Assembly (NCBI GenBank): GCA_021772555.1 | Contig: JAJFLT010000126.1 | Span: forward strand, 1-15,604 | Direction: 5' to 3' | Source: Opitutales bacterium | GTDB taxonomy: Bacteria; Verrucomicrobiota; Verrucomicrobiia; Opitutales; UBA2987 | Length of the DNA stretch: 15,604 bases | In this document: piece after piece, positions 7,089 through 13,798 of the stretch | Position numbering within the stretch: position 1 is the stretch's first letter | Layout of the letters: every line of letters starts with the position of its first letter | Notes under the pieces: model-generated | Databases searched by the model: none | The model's input: only the letters and a program-made list of their open reading frames with translations | Told to the model about the DNA's origin: nothing | Translations under genes and position numbers: made by a program

Positions 7089-7859
7089 TCAGCGCCGTTG
7101 TGGTTTTGCGAATAGGGCGTCCGCATAGGTAACGCCCCAACCCCGAAAATGTTCGATATCCGAGATCCCATAAAAACATACCAGCCTGTATCCGAATAGC
7201 TCGAGATAACCAGCGATCGACGGAAAGAACGAATGAACCTTGTCGGCCTCACAGAATCCAACCTCGGATAAAATATAGCTTACGCCTCCATCCCTGAGAA
7301 GTGATTCTGCTCCCTCCAGTACGGCAATGTCCAATCCTTCTGTATCGGTCTTGAGCAGGTCGATGTGCGTGATTCGATTATTGGCAACGAAATCGTCAAG
7401 ACGAACCAGATCGACTGCATTTCGGTCACCTCTTTTTGTTCCCCGAGAAATTGTGGTGTTTTTAATTGAGTTCGTCTGATCCATTCCAGAGGAGTAGAAC
7501 ACAATACTTTCTGGATTGTTCCCCAAAGCGAGATGATGCCACACAATGGACGCATATTCTGTTGTGTTCTTGAGACCTGCTTCATAGCTCCGAATAACAG
7601 GTTCAAATGAATGAATCGTTGCTTCTGGAAAGGCTTTGTTAAAACGCAGCGCGGATTGACCGATATTGGCTCCTATATCGAAAACTGTTTTAACAACCGG
7701 TCCGCGGTGGAATTTCCTAATGTCATTGAGGGGATTCACTCCTGTTATTCTCGAAGCAATTCGAACTTCAATTCCAGCCGTTAACAGGCAAGCGGATAAA
7801 AACTTTTTGAGTGAGTGCAACATAAGTTGATCTAGAATGAGTTTGGAGGCGAATACCAC
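7089..7859 (-). CDS. FkbM-family SAM-dependent methyltransferase
   Basis: A 256-residue class I methyltransferase of the FkbM family. Motif I VFDIGANIGQSALRF lies at 59-73, the acidic FEP at 85-87, and the family-typical LLKTDTEGLDIAVLEGAE at 168-185. Family members O-methylate sugars, lipopolysaccharide or polyketides. With two glycosyltransferases next to it, methylation of a surface glycan is the likely role, though the gene is on the opposite strand. The longest reading begins at a GTG (7859). The ATG at 7823 (MLHSLKKFLSACLL) is an equally good candidate, and neither has a Shine-Dalgarno. Its A+T-rich codon use resembles the two preceding genes more than asnS. Confidence 0.87.
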   Translation of the reverse strand: MVFASKLILDQLMLHSLKKFLSACLLTAGIEVRIASRITGVNPLNDIRKFHRGPVVKTVFDIGANIGQSALRFNKAFPEATIHSFEPVIRSYEAGLKNTTEYASIVWHHLALGNNPESIVFYSSGMDQTNSIKNTTISRGTKRGDRNAVDLVRLDDFVANNRITHIDLLKTDTEGLDIAVLEGAESLLRDGGVSYILSEVGFCEADKVHSFFPSIAGYLELFGYRLVCFYGISDIEHFRGWGVTYADALFAKPQRR

Positions 7860-8017
7860 TCGATAATTATGAAAATGAATCGAAGTGTTAACATACTCTG
7901 GGAGAGTTGTATTGCGGCAGAATGTGGATTCTTCTTGGTTTTAGAGAAGTTGAGGAGGCTCTTTTTTGCGTTTACTCCGGGCGATGGATGGATTCCATTG
8001 TTTTTATGACAATGAAA

Positions 8018-9400
8018 ATGAAGAGAATTTTGGTGAAGGAGGCGCTGGGTCGGGAATCGGCAATGGATTCGATTCTGGTCAAAGGTTGGGTGCGGACCCG
8101 GCGCGACTCGAAGGCTTTTTCGTTTGTTGAGGTCAACGACGGCTCCTGCCTGAAGAATATTCAGGTCGTTGTCGATGCCGCGCTACCAGATTACGAAAAG
8201 ATCGAGAGCGTTTCGACGGGCGCCGCCGTCAGCGTGAGCGGCAGGCTGGTGGCTTCGCAAGGCAAAGGGCAGAAGTGGGAGATTCAGGCCTCGGATTTCG
8301 AGGTGTTGGGGATCGCCGATGCCGCATATCCGTTGCAGAAAAAAGGCCACAGCATGGAATACCTGAGGGAGATCGCCCACCTGCGGCCGCGCTCCAACCT
8401 CTTCGGTTGCGTTTTCCGGGTGCGCAACCGGCTGGCTTTCGCGGTCCATCAATTTTTCCAGGAGAAGGATTTTCTTTATGTTCACACGCCACTCATCACG
8501 GCCAACGATTGCGAAGGGGCGGGCGAGCTATTCCGCGTCAGCAGCCTCGATCTGAAAAATCCCCCCATGAATGATGGAGAAATCGATTTCTCCAAAGATT
8601 TTTTTGCCCGCCCCACTTTTCTGACCGTGAGCGGCCAACTGGAAATAGAAGCTTTTGCTTGCGCCCTATCCAATGTTTACACCTTCGGGCCGACTTTCCG
8701 GGCGGAAAACTCGCACACCTCGCGCCATGCCAGCGAGTTCTGGATGATCGAGCCGGAGATGGCCTTTTGCGATCTCGATGGCAATATGGACCTGGCGGAA
8801 GAGTTTGTTAAATATCTGGTGCGCGACATCCTGGAGAATTGTCAGGAGGACCTCTCCCTCTTCGCCCGTTTCGTGGACAAGAGTTTGTTGAACCGGCTGC
8901 AATTTGTGGTGGACAGGCCATTCAAACGCGTCGATTACACCCGGGCTATCGAGCTGTTGCAAAAGTCGGGTAAAAAATTCGAGTACCCGGCGGAGTACGG
9001 AGCCAACCTGCAATCGGAGCATGAGCGCTACCTGAGCGAAGACCATTTTAAATGCCCGGTCACGGTTTACAATTTCCCCAAGGAGATCAAGCCGTTCTAC
9101 ATGAGAGCCAACGATGATGGCAAAACGGTCGGCGCGATGGACTTGCTGGTACCTAAAATCGGGGAAATCGTGGGAGGCAGCCAGCGCGAGGAGCGGCTTG
9201 ACGTATTAGCGAAAAACCTGGAAAAGCACGGGCTCGATGCCGAGGAGTACTGGTGGTACCTCGAATTGCGTCAATATGGCACGGTCGAGCACAGTGGTTT
9301 CGGCCTAGGTTTCGAGCGAATGCTCATGTTTGTCACCGGCATGGCCAACATCCGCGATGTCATTCCTTTCGCCCGAACCCCCGGAAACGCCGAGTTTTAA
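8018..9400 (+). CDS. asnS: Asparaginyl-tRNA synthetase
   Basis: Class IIb aminoacyl-tRNA synthetase that charges tRNA-Asn with asparagine using ATP. The OB-fold anticodon-binding domain begins at VKGWVRTRRDSKAFSF, followed by the AsnRS-type linker HSMEYLREIAHLRPRSNLFG. Class II motif 2 reads GPTFRAENSHTSRHASEFWM and motif 3 GFGLGFERMLMF, with the usual C-terminus DVIPFARTPGNAEF. The sequence can be followed against E. coli AsnRS along its whole length. The frame stays open back to a TTG at 7907, but the first 37 residues do not fit the family. The ATG at 8018 gives 460 residues, close to the usual 466. ATGs at 8006 and 8012 are near-equal alternatives. None has a Shine-Dalgarno; a GAGGAGG at 7952-7958 is not at a working distance from any in-frame start. 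A weak TTAACA/TATTGC promoter-like pair lies at 7888-7915. Confidence 0.95.
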   Translation: MKRILVKEALGRESAMDSILVKGWVRTRRDSKAFSFVEVNDGSCLKNIQVVVDAALPDYEKIESVSTGAAVSVSGRLVASQGKGQKWEIQASDFEVLGIADAAYPLQKKGHSMEYLREIAHLRPRSNLFGCVFRVRNRLAFAVHQFFQEKDFLYVHTPLITANDCEGAGELFRVSSLDLKNPPMNDGEIDFSKDFFARPTFLTVSGQLEIEAFACALSNVYTFGPTFRAENSHTSRHASEFWMIEPEMAFCDLDGNMDLAEEFVKYLVRDILENCQEDLSLFARFVDKSLLNRLQFVVDRPFKRVDYTRAIELLQKSGKKFEYPAEYGANLQSEHERYLSEDHFKCPVTVYNFPKEIKPFYMRANDDGKTVGAMDLLVPKIGEIVGGSQREERLDVLAKNLEKHGLDAEEYWWYLELRQYGTVEHSGFGLGFERMLMFVTGMANIRDVIPFARTPGNAEF

Positions 9401-9724
9401 GGTAAAAAGCCGATTGGGGGAACCGGTGGAGGGAATGGTGGGTCATTTTCACCAGTGAGACTGGCATTTCTACTGCAACCATTGATGGTCAGCAGGTGTT
9501 ATTAATTTATTGTCCTAAAGTGTCCAATTGGATTAAAATGTATGGAAAAATCGGAAAGCGCGGCTCTCCCGGAGCGGTGGGCATTGGCTATTTTGGAAAC
9601 GCCTGGCCAAAATCGGTCTAATGGAGTGAATAGAAACCCCTTGCGGTGTCTCGTATGGTAAATTTGAAAATGCTTTTAATCTTAAATAAAAAATCGAGAG
9701 GGAATCGAATCCTGGTATCGAACC
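9401..9724. other. Intergenic region with no clear gene
   Basis: 324 bp between asnS and the TPR gene. One plus-strand frame is open from 9406 to 9621, but it has no convincing start or ribosome-binding site and no recognisable product; its only ATG (9538) would give 27 residues. A short imperfect hairpin (TGGTG at 9436 with CACCA near 9450) lacks a T-tract and is not a clear asnS terminator. The only supported element is the promoter-like pair at 9664-9692. Confidence 0.5.
9664..9692 (+). promoter_or_regulatory. Possible sigma70-type promoter
   Basis: TTGAAA (9664-9669), exactly 17 bp, then TAAAAA (9687-9692), ending 32 bp before the ATG of the TPR gene. Position and spacing fit a promoter for the whole downstream run. 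Confidence 0.45.
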
Positions 9725-11440
9725 ATGAATAAAGAGGACAACCAGAATCCTGGAGGCGGCAAAAAACGCCGCATCATCCATTGGAATCCCGACGAGGACG
9801 ATTCTGCGCAGACCAGAACCGAATCCAGAAACCGCGGGCTCATGTTTTTTCTGCCGGTTGTGGCCGGACTGCTGATTTTAAGCGTTCTGGCCTATGCCGG
9901 GTTGAAATTCTATATCAGGGGGCAGGAGGGAACGCCCACCATGAGCGATTCGGCCGAGCCATCGGCGGAAAACGTGGTCACGGGCGGCGGAGCGAGATTT
10001 GTCAGCCCGCAAAGCGTGCAAAGAGAGATGGAAAAGTTGCGACAGGAAGTCAGCGCCATCCGCAAAATAACGGACGATCATCCATCCTTGATTAGAAATC
10101 TGGTGGACATGGAAACCGCTTTTGAGGAGGGGAATAAGCATTATTTGGCCGGTCAGTACCGAGAGTCCATGGTTTTGCTGGAAGAGGTGGCGGGATTGAT
10201 CGAGGATCAGAAAGCCCTCATCACTCTGCAAATTGAAGCCAAGGCCATCCACGATAAGTTTCTCAATCTGATCGAGGCGAGTGAAACCAGCCGCTCACAG
10301 GCTCCGTTTGAGTTTGAAAAAGCCGCCACCATAGGAAGCGAAGCGGAGATTCTCCTGTCCAATGGCGCTTTTGCCGAAGCCATCCAGTCCTTCAAAGCGG
10401 CTTTGGAAGCGATTCGGGAAATGAACGACATCGTCAATACCAACCTTGCGGAAATGGAGCTGAGCGGTAAAAAGGCTTTGCAAAAAGGTGACAAGGAGGC
10501 TGCCCAGGAATTGTTCCGGCAGATTCTGGAATTGCAGCCGGATAATGAATTGGCGCAGAGAAATATCAAACGCGCAGCCACCATCGATCGCGTATTGGCC
10601 CTTCTGCTGGAGGCCAGGGAAAAGGAAAAGAACCATCAATACGAGGAGGCTTTGGCGGACTATGTGCGGGCCTTCGAACTGGACCCCCTATCCGCCAAGG
10701 GGCAGCAGGGAAAATCGCGATTGACGAAAATTATCCGGGACAATCGGTTGGCCGACTTGCGGACCACCTCGAAGAAGGCGGAAGAGGAGAAAGACTGGGA
10801 TACGGCCATCGAAACCTACGAGGCGGCGGTGGAAGAATTTCCCGATATGACGGAGTTTTCCGAGGCTTTGGAGGTTGCCCGCGAGAATGGCCACCAAGCC
10901 AAAATCGTCGCCACCCTGGATGAAGCCTATGCCTTCGAGGAGAAATACGATTGGACGCAGGCCCGAAATTCATTTCTTAAATTGCTCGATCTGGACAACC
11001 AAAACGAGGAGGCCATCGAAGGGTTGCGGCGCGACGGGGAAATCCTGCGCAGTCTACTCAGGTATGAAAAATTTCTCAGCGAAGCCGCGGATTTGGCGGC
11101 CAACGGGGAATTTCAGAAAGCGATCCGGGCATTTAATGAGGCCATGATGGCGAAACCGTCCTATGCTTCCCTGACCCCCGAGTTTAAAGATTTAAAGGAC
11201 ACCTTGCGCGATCAGAGCCAGCCGGTGAGGATTCGTTTTGTTTCCGATGGGAGAACCTGGGTGAGCATCGCGGGCTTTCAGATGATCGGAAAATTCGAGC
11301 AGCATGGCCTGCGTATTTTACCCGGCAATTACCGTGTCCGGGGAAGGCGCAAGGGCTACCGTGATGTTTTACTCGAAGTAAGAGTACGCAACGACAGCAC
11401 TTTTGGCGATATTCAGGTAATTTGCACCCAAAGGATTTAA
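9725..11440 (+). CDS. Membrane-anchored TPR protein with PEGA-like C-terminus
   Basis: A 571-residue single-pass membrane protein. A charged N-terminus (KKRRIIHWNPDEDD) of about 38 residues precedes one membrane helix at about 39-64 (LMFFLPVVAGLLILSVLAYA), which gives N-in/C-out topology. Residues 100-480 are a long helical array with tetratricopeptide-like spacing: A/L/Y patterns such as EEGNKHYLAGQYRESMVLLE, EALADYVRAFELDP and DWDTAIETYEAAVEEFPDM. The array is preceded by a short coiled-coil-like stretch. Residues 499-571 are beta-rich with the PEGA-domain flavour (LPGNYRVRGRRKGY). It likely works in the periplasm as a protein-binding scaffold. It leads a same-strand run with two secreted low-complexity proteins, so it may help export or assemble them; that link is inference. 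The start is ATG at 9725, without a good Shine-Dalgarno. Confidence 0.72.
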   Translation: MNKEDNQNPGGGKKRRIIHWNPDEDDSAQTRTESRNRGLMFFLPVVAGLLILSVLAYAGLKFYIRGQEGTPTMSDSAEPSAENVVTGGGARFVSPQSVQREMEKLRQEVSAIRKITDDHPSLIRNLVDMETAFEEGNKHYLAGQYRESMVLLEEVAGLIEDQKALITLQIEAKAIHDKFLNLIEASETSRSQAPFEFEKAATIGSEAEILLSNGAFAEAIQSFKAALEAIREMNDIVNTNLAEMELSGKKALQKGDKEAAQELFRQILELQPDNELAQRNIKRAATIDRVLALLLEAREKEKNHQYEEALADYVRAFELDPLSAKGQQGKSRLTKIIRDNRLADLRTTSKKAEEEKDWDTAIETYEAAVEEFPDMTEFSEALEVARENGHQAKIVATLDEAYAFEEKYDWTQARNSFLKLLDLDNQNEEAIEGLRRDGEILRSLLRYEKFLSEAADLAANGEFQKAIRAFNEAMMAKPSYASLTPEFKDLKDTLRDQSQPVRIRFVSDGRTWVSIAGFQMIGKFEQHGLRILPGNYRVRGRRKGYRDVLLEVRVRNDSTFGDIQVICTQRI

Positions 11441-11538
11441 AACAGGAAAAAAAGATTCTCCAGGTGAAATACCATTATCGAGCCATCAATCGGCATTTGA
11501 AAAACGACCCTGGCAATAACCTCCACTGGATAAAGCAA

Positions 11539-12453
11539 ATGAGCAGTTCACGAAAAAACAGCAAAGGCATAGCACTGGCTTCGATTGGCATGACATTAAG
11601 CGCGTTGATCTGGATGGGCGCACCGAATGTAGCGAGGGCGGCCGATCCTGATATTTTTGACGGTGAATCGGTAAGCCCGGACCCGGTGGTAAAATATGGG
11701 CTCAAGAAAGTCCTCCAGAATATGAAAATTAAATTGCCGGGTCTGCCCCAAACCGGCTCGCAATCAGGCTCCTCCGGAAGCGGAGGTTCTTCGGGAGGTT
11801 CAGGTGTGCCGATGGGTTCCTCCGGCAGCAGTGGAGGATTACCGACGGGTTCAGCCGGTTCCGGGGGTTCGCTTCCTTCCCTGGGCCAAGGCGATCAATC
11901 GGGGACTGGAATGCAAGATGGAGACGGTCTTGGATTAGGCCAGGGAGATAGCCAGGGCTTAGGCCAGCAAAAGGGCGAAGGCCAGATGCCGGGCCAAGGA
12001 GAGGGCCAAGGCATGGGTCAGGGTAAAGGTCAAAACCAGGGCCAAATGCCGGGTCAGGGCCAGGGTCAAGGCATGGGCAACAATGGATCGGATGGTGGCC
12101 AGATTGCACAGGGTGAAGGTGTGGGCGCCGAGATGGACAACCCTTCGGCCATCCCCGGCGCGGAAGCGGGCCAAGCGGGCCAGGGTCCAATGGGTGACGC
12201 TCAATCCGGCGATGGCCAGAACGCAAACGGCGGCAACCAAGGGATGGGTGGCATCCGTAGCGGCCCCAGTATAACTATTGGCGATGCTTCCGAAATGATT
12301 GAAACGGCCGGAACACAAGGGGGCCAAAGCGATGTCGACGAAGGAGAAGGTGACGAGGGCGGGATAGCGAGCAAAGGACCGCCCATGGCCGGAAAAAATA
12401 AAGGACGCGCAGCCGGTGTTGAGAGGGGTGAATCGATACCTTCCGACCTATAA
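11539..12453 (+). CDS. Secreted Gly/Gln-rich low-complexity protein
   Basis: A 304-residue protein of unknown function. From the ATG at 11539 it has a clear Sec signal: basic SSSRKNSKG, a hydrophobic core, and a cleavage site ARA|ADP at 34/35. A TTG at 11422 would extend it upstream and overlap the TPR gene, but it would bury this signal, so it is rejected. After a short ordered segment (SPDPVVKYGLKKVLQNMKIKLPGLP, about 46-70) it becomes Ser/Gly-rich, then Gly/Gln-rich with repeats of the GQMPGQGxGQGMG type around 148-180. The C-terminus is acidic then basic, ending GVERGESIPSDL. The middle is predicted to be disordered, suitable for an extracellular matrix or surface polymer. No catalytic motif or membrane anchor is visible. 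It starts 98 bp after the TPR gene. Confidence 0.75.
   Translation: MSSSRKNSKGIALASIGMTLSALIWMGAPNVARAADPDIFDGESVSPDPVVKYGLKKVLQNMKIKLPGLPQTGSQSGSSGSGGSSGGSGVPMGSSGSSGGLPTGSAGSGGSLPSLGQGDQSGTGMQDGDGLGLGQGDSQGLGQQKGEGQMPGQGEGQGMGQGKGQNQGQMPGQGQGQGMGNNGSDGGQIAQGEGVGAEMDNPSAIPGAEAGQAGQGPMGDAQSGDGQNANGGNQGMGGIRSGPSITIGDASEMIETAGTQGGQSDVDEGEGDEGGIASKGPPMAGKNKGRAAGVERGESIPSDL
11980..12078 (+). repeat. In-frame 60-bp-period imperfect repeat
   Basis: The 39-bp unit at 11980-12018 recurs at 12040-12078 with a few changes, mostly synonymous. It encodes GQMPGQG-E/Q-GQGMG twice. It is the core of a longer GQG-rich tract at about 11930-12100. Confidence 0.8.
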
Positions 12454-12465
12454 TTTACCGGATTA

Positions 12466-12494
12466 TTGTTAAACTAAAATCGCCCACATATGAT
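12466..12494 (+). promoter_or_regulatory. Possible sigma70-type promoter
   Basis: TTGTTA (12466-12471), exactly 17 bp, then TATGAT (12489-12494), 33 bp before the ATG of the Ser/Gly-rich protein. The -10 matches five of six consensus bases. It suggests separate control of the second secreted protein. Confidence 0.45.
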
Positions 12495-12527
12495 TCCAAA
12501 CCAGTCCAGACGAAAAATTATAGTTCA

Positions 12528-13313
12528 ATGATAATAAAGACTCCCATTTATCACCTAGGTGTTTTCCTGCCCGTCTCTTTACTCATGGGTTTAACCTGTC
12601 TGAACGGTAAATCCATTGTTCTTCCAGTGGAAGCCATTGAGGACGCCGCCACCATGAAGGCCGAAGAGTTCAATCAAAAACATCAGGGAATCGATGTCTC
12701 GGGTTATTATCCTGACGATCCCGGCTACTATATAGGCTACACCCACGAAAACCTGACCTACTATTTCGGACCGCTGGAGGATTATCCCGAGGCGGCCAAT
12801 TGGAAGTATAAACTGGATGCAGTGCGGGAAGAAGTCATTTACGAGCGGCCCACACTCGCCAGTAGCGAAACCGTCATCTATAATTTTACTCTCGAAACTA
12901 TCGAAGAGCATGGACGCAGTATGCAGGAAGAGGCCACCGGTAACGGCTCCTCAAGCGGAGAATTCGGAGAGCAGATCCAGATCGTGGAACAGGGCCAGGA
13001 CGGCCAGTCGGGCAACCAGCAGGAGCAAGGACAGAAAGGCAGCGAATCAGGCGGTGGGCAAGAGGGAGTTCCTATTTTACAGATACCGGGCGAACAAGGC
13101 CAGCAATCGGGTGAGAGCGGTAGTAGCGGCAATTCCGGCAGCAGTGCGGGAGGATCTTCCGGCGGCGGTAGTTCCAGCAGCAGCGGAGGGTCTTCCGGTG
13201 GCGGCAGTTCCAGCAGCAGTAGTTCCGGCGGTGGCAGTTCCAGTTCCGGCGGCGGCGGGGGCGGCGGAAAGCCCAGTTGGTGGGAGATGATCAAAGGCAT
13301 TTTCGGCGGTTAA
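12528..13313 (+). CDS. Secreted Ser/Gly-rich protein with Trp-bearing C-terminus
   Basis: A 261-residue protein of unknown function. The hydrophobic segment at about 9-26 (HLGVFLPVSLLMGLTCL) looks like an export signal. LTC is not a good lipobox, since the residue before Cys is Thr. Residues 35-130 form an ordered, Tyr-rich, acidic domain (GIDVSGYYPDDPGYYIGYTH, LTYYFGPLEDYPEAANWKY). From about 137 it is Gln/Gly/Ser-rich, becoming almost pure Ser/Gly at about 195-246. It ends with KPSWWEMIKGIFGG, a short amphipathic hydrophobic tip after the flexible tract. This suggests an extended surface protein with a membrane- or partner-docking end; function is inferred only. It starts 74 bp after the Gly/Gln-rich protein, with its own promoter-like sequence, and its ATG lacks a Shine-Dalgarno. 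Confidence 0.72.
   Translation: MIIKTPIYHLGVFLPVSLLMGLTCLNGKSIVLPVEAIEDAATMKAEEFNQKHQGIDVSGYYPDDPGYYIGYTHENLTYYFGPLEDYPEAANWKYKLDAVREEVIYERPTLASSETVIYNFTLETIEEHGRSMQEEATGNGSSSGEFGEQIQIVEQGQDGQSGNQQEQGQKGSESGGGQEGVPILQIPGEQGQQSGESGSSGNSGSSAGGSSGGGSSSSSGGSSGGGSSSSSSSGGGSSSSGGGGGGGKPSWWEMIKGIFGG
13110..13268 (+). repeat. Ser/Gly-coding low-complexity tract
   Basis: Degenerate repeats of GGCGGCAGTTCCAGCAGCAG type encode runs of Ser and Gly and a final run of seven Gly. Such DNA is prone to in-frame length change by slippage. Confidence 0.75.
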
Positions 13314-13330
13314 ACAAACCGAAAATCCCG

Positions 13331-13783
13331 ATGTCCCCCGTGGAGCGCACCGATTTCAGTGGCCATGAATGGCAGGCAGCGCTGGACAATGCCAAGGCGA
13401 TGACGGAGAAATTCGGTTTCGAGGCCAGCGCCCTGTGTTCTTTGGCTGAGGCCAGTGCGTCACCCCGGCGATTTCAGTTAATGATCGATGCCTTGGCGGT
13501 TCACCAGGCAAGTCATTTGGATGATAAAAAGGATGGTTGGGACCTGCTGGTGGAAAATGTCGATGAGTCCCCTTTTACCTTGAGTGAGTGGCTAGAAGCG
13601 TGGGAACTTTTCAACGATTGGCTGGGAAAGCGGAATCGCCGGGCCAATTTTATCAATATACTGGGTTACCTGGCCTGTTGCGGTCAATACCTCGAAGGCA
13701 AGGCCGTCTTCCCGGCGTTCTGCGATCTGCTGGAAGAAATGCTGGAGGAGTACGGCTTCGAGGGGAGTGAACCCTGCCCTTGA
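13331..13783 (+). CDS. Small acidic helical protein of unknown function
   Basis: 150 residues from the ATG at 13331 (MSPVERTDFSGHEW), 17 bp after the preceding stop. The frame is open back to 13277, but the extra 18 residues would overlap the Gly-run gene, and the overlap is not needed. No signal peptide or membrane helix is seen. Composition is acidic, Trp/Leu/Ala-rich and mostly helical (LSEWLEAWELFNDWLGKRN, FCDLLEEMLEEYGFEG), with five Cys but no spaced metal-site pattern. I do not recognise a family. Its place at the end of the secreted-protein run suggests a cytosolic partner or regulator, without direct evidence. It converges with the RND permease gene, only 15 bp apart. Confidence 0.65.
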   Translation: MSPVERTDFSGHEWQAALDNAKAMTEKFGFEASALCSLAEASASPRRFQLMIDALAVHQASHLDDKKDGWDLLVENVDESPFTLSEWLEAWELFNDWLGKRNRRANFINILGYLACCGQYLEGKAVFPAFCDLLEEMLEEYGFEGSEPCP

Positions 13784-13798
13784 CCGACGCTTACTCGC

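Noticed and set aside
9406..9621. Open plus-strand frame of about 70 codons in the asnS-TPR gap
   Set aside because: No ATG with a ribosome-binding site near its beginning; the only ATG (9538) gives 27 residues with no recognisable motif.
11422..11538. TTG-started extension of the Gly/Gln-rich protein overlapping the TPR gene
   Set aside because: It would place the Sec signal internally; the ATG at 11539 gives a textbook signal peptide.
11930..12100. GQG-coding repeats considered as a CRISPR or tandem-repeat locus
   Set aside because: Repeats are in frame inside a signal-peptide protein with mostly synonymous changes; no spacers or cas genes.
12500..12530. AAACCAG...CAGAC near 12500 resembling the 30-bp repeat
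   Set aside because: Only short matches, no hairpin alongside; not a third copy.
12878..13300. Pro/Leu-rich minus-strand frame opposite the Ser/Gly-rich gene
   Set aside because: Produced by the complement of the Ser/Gly repeats; no start signal, and the plus-strand protein has a signal peptide.
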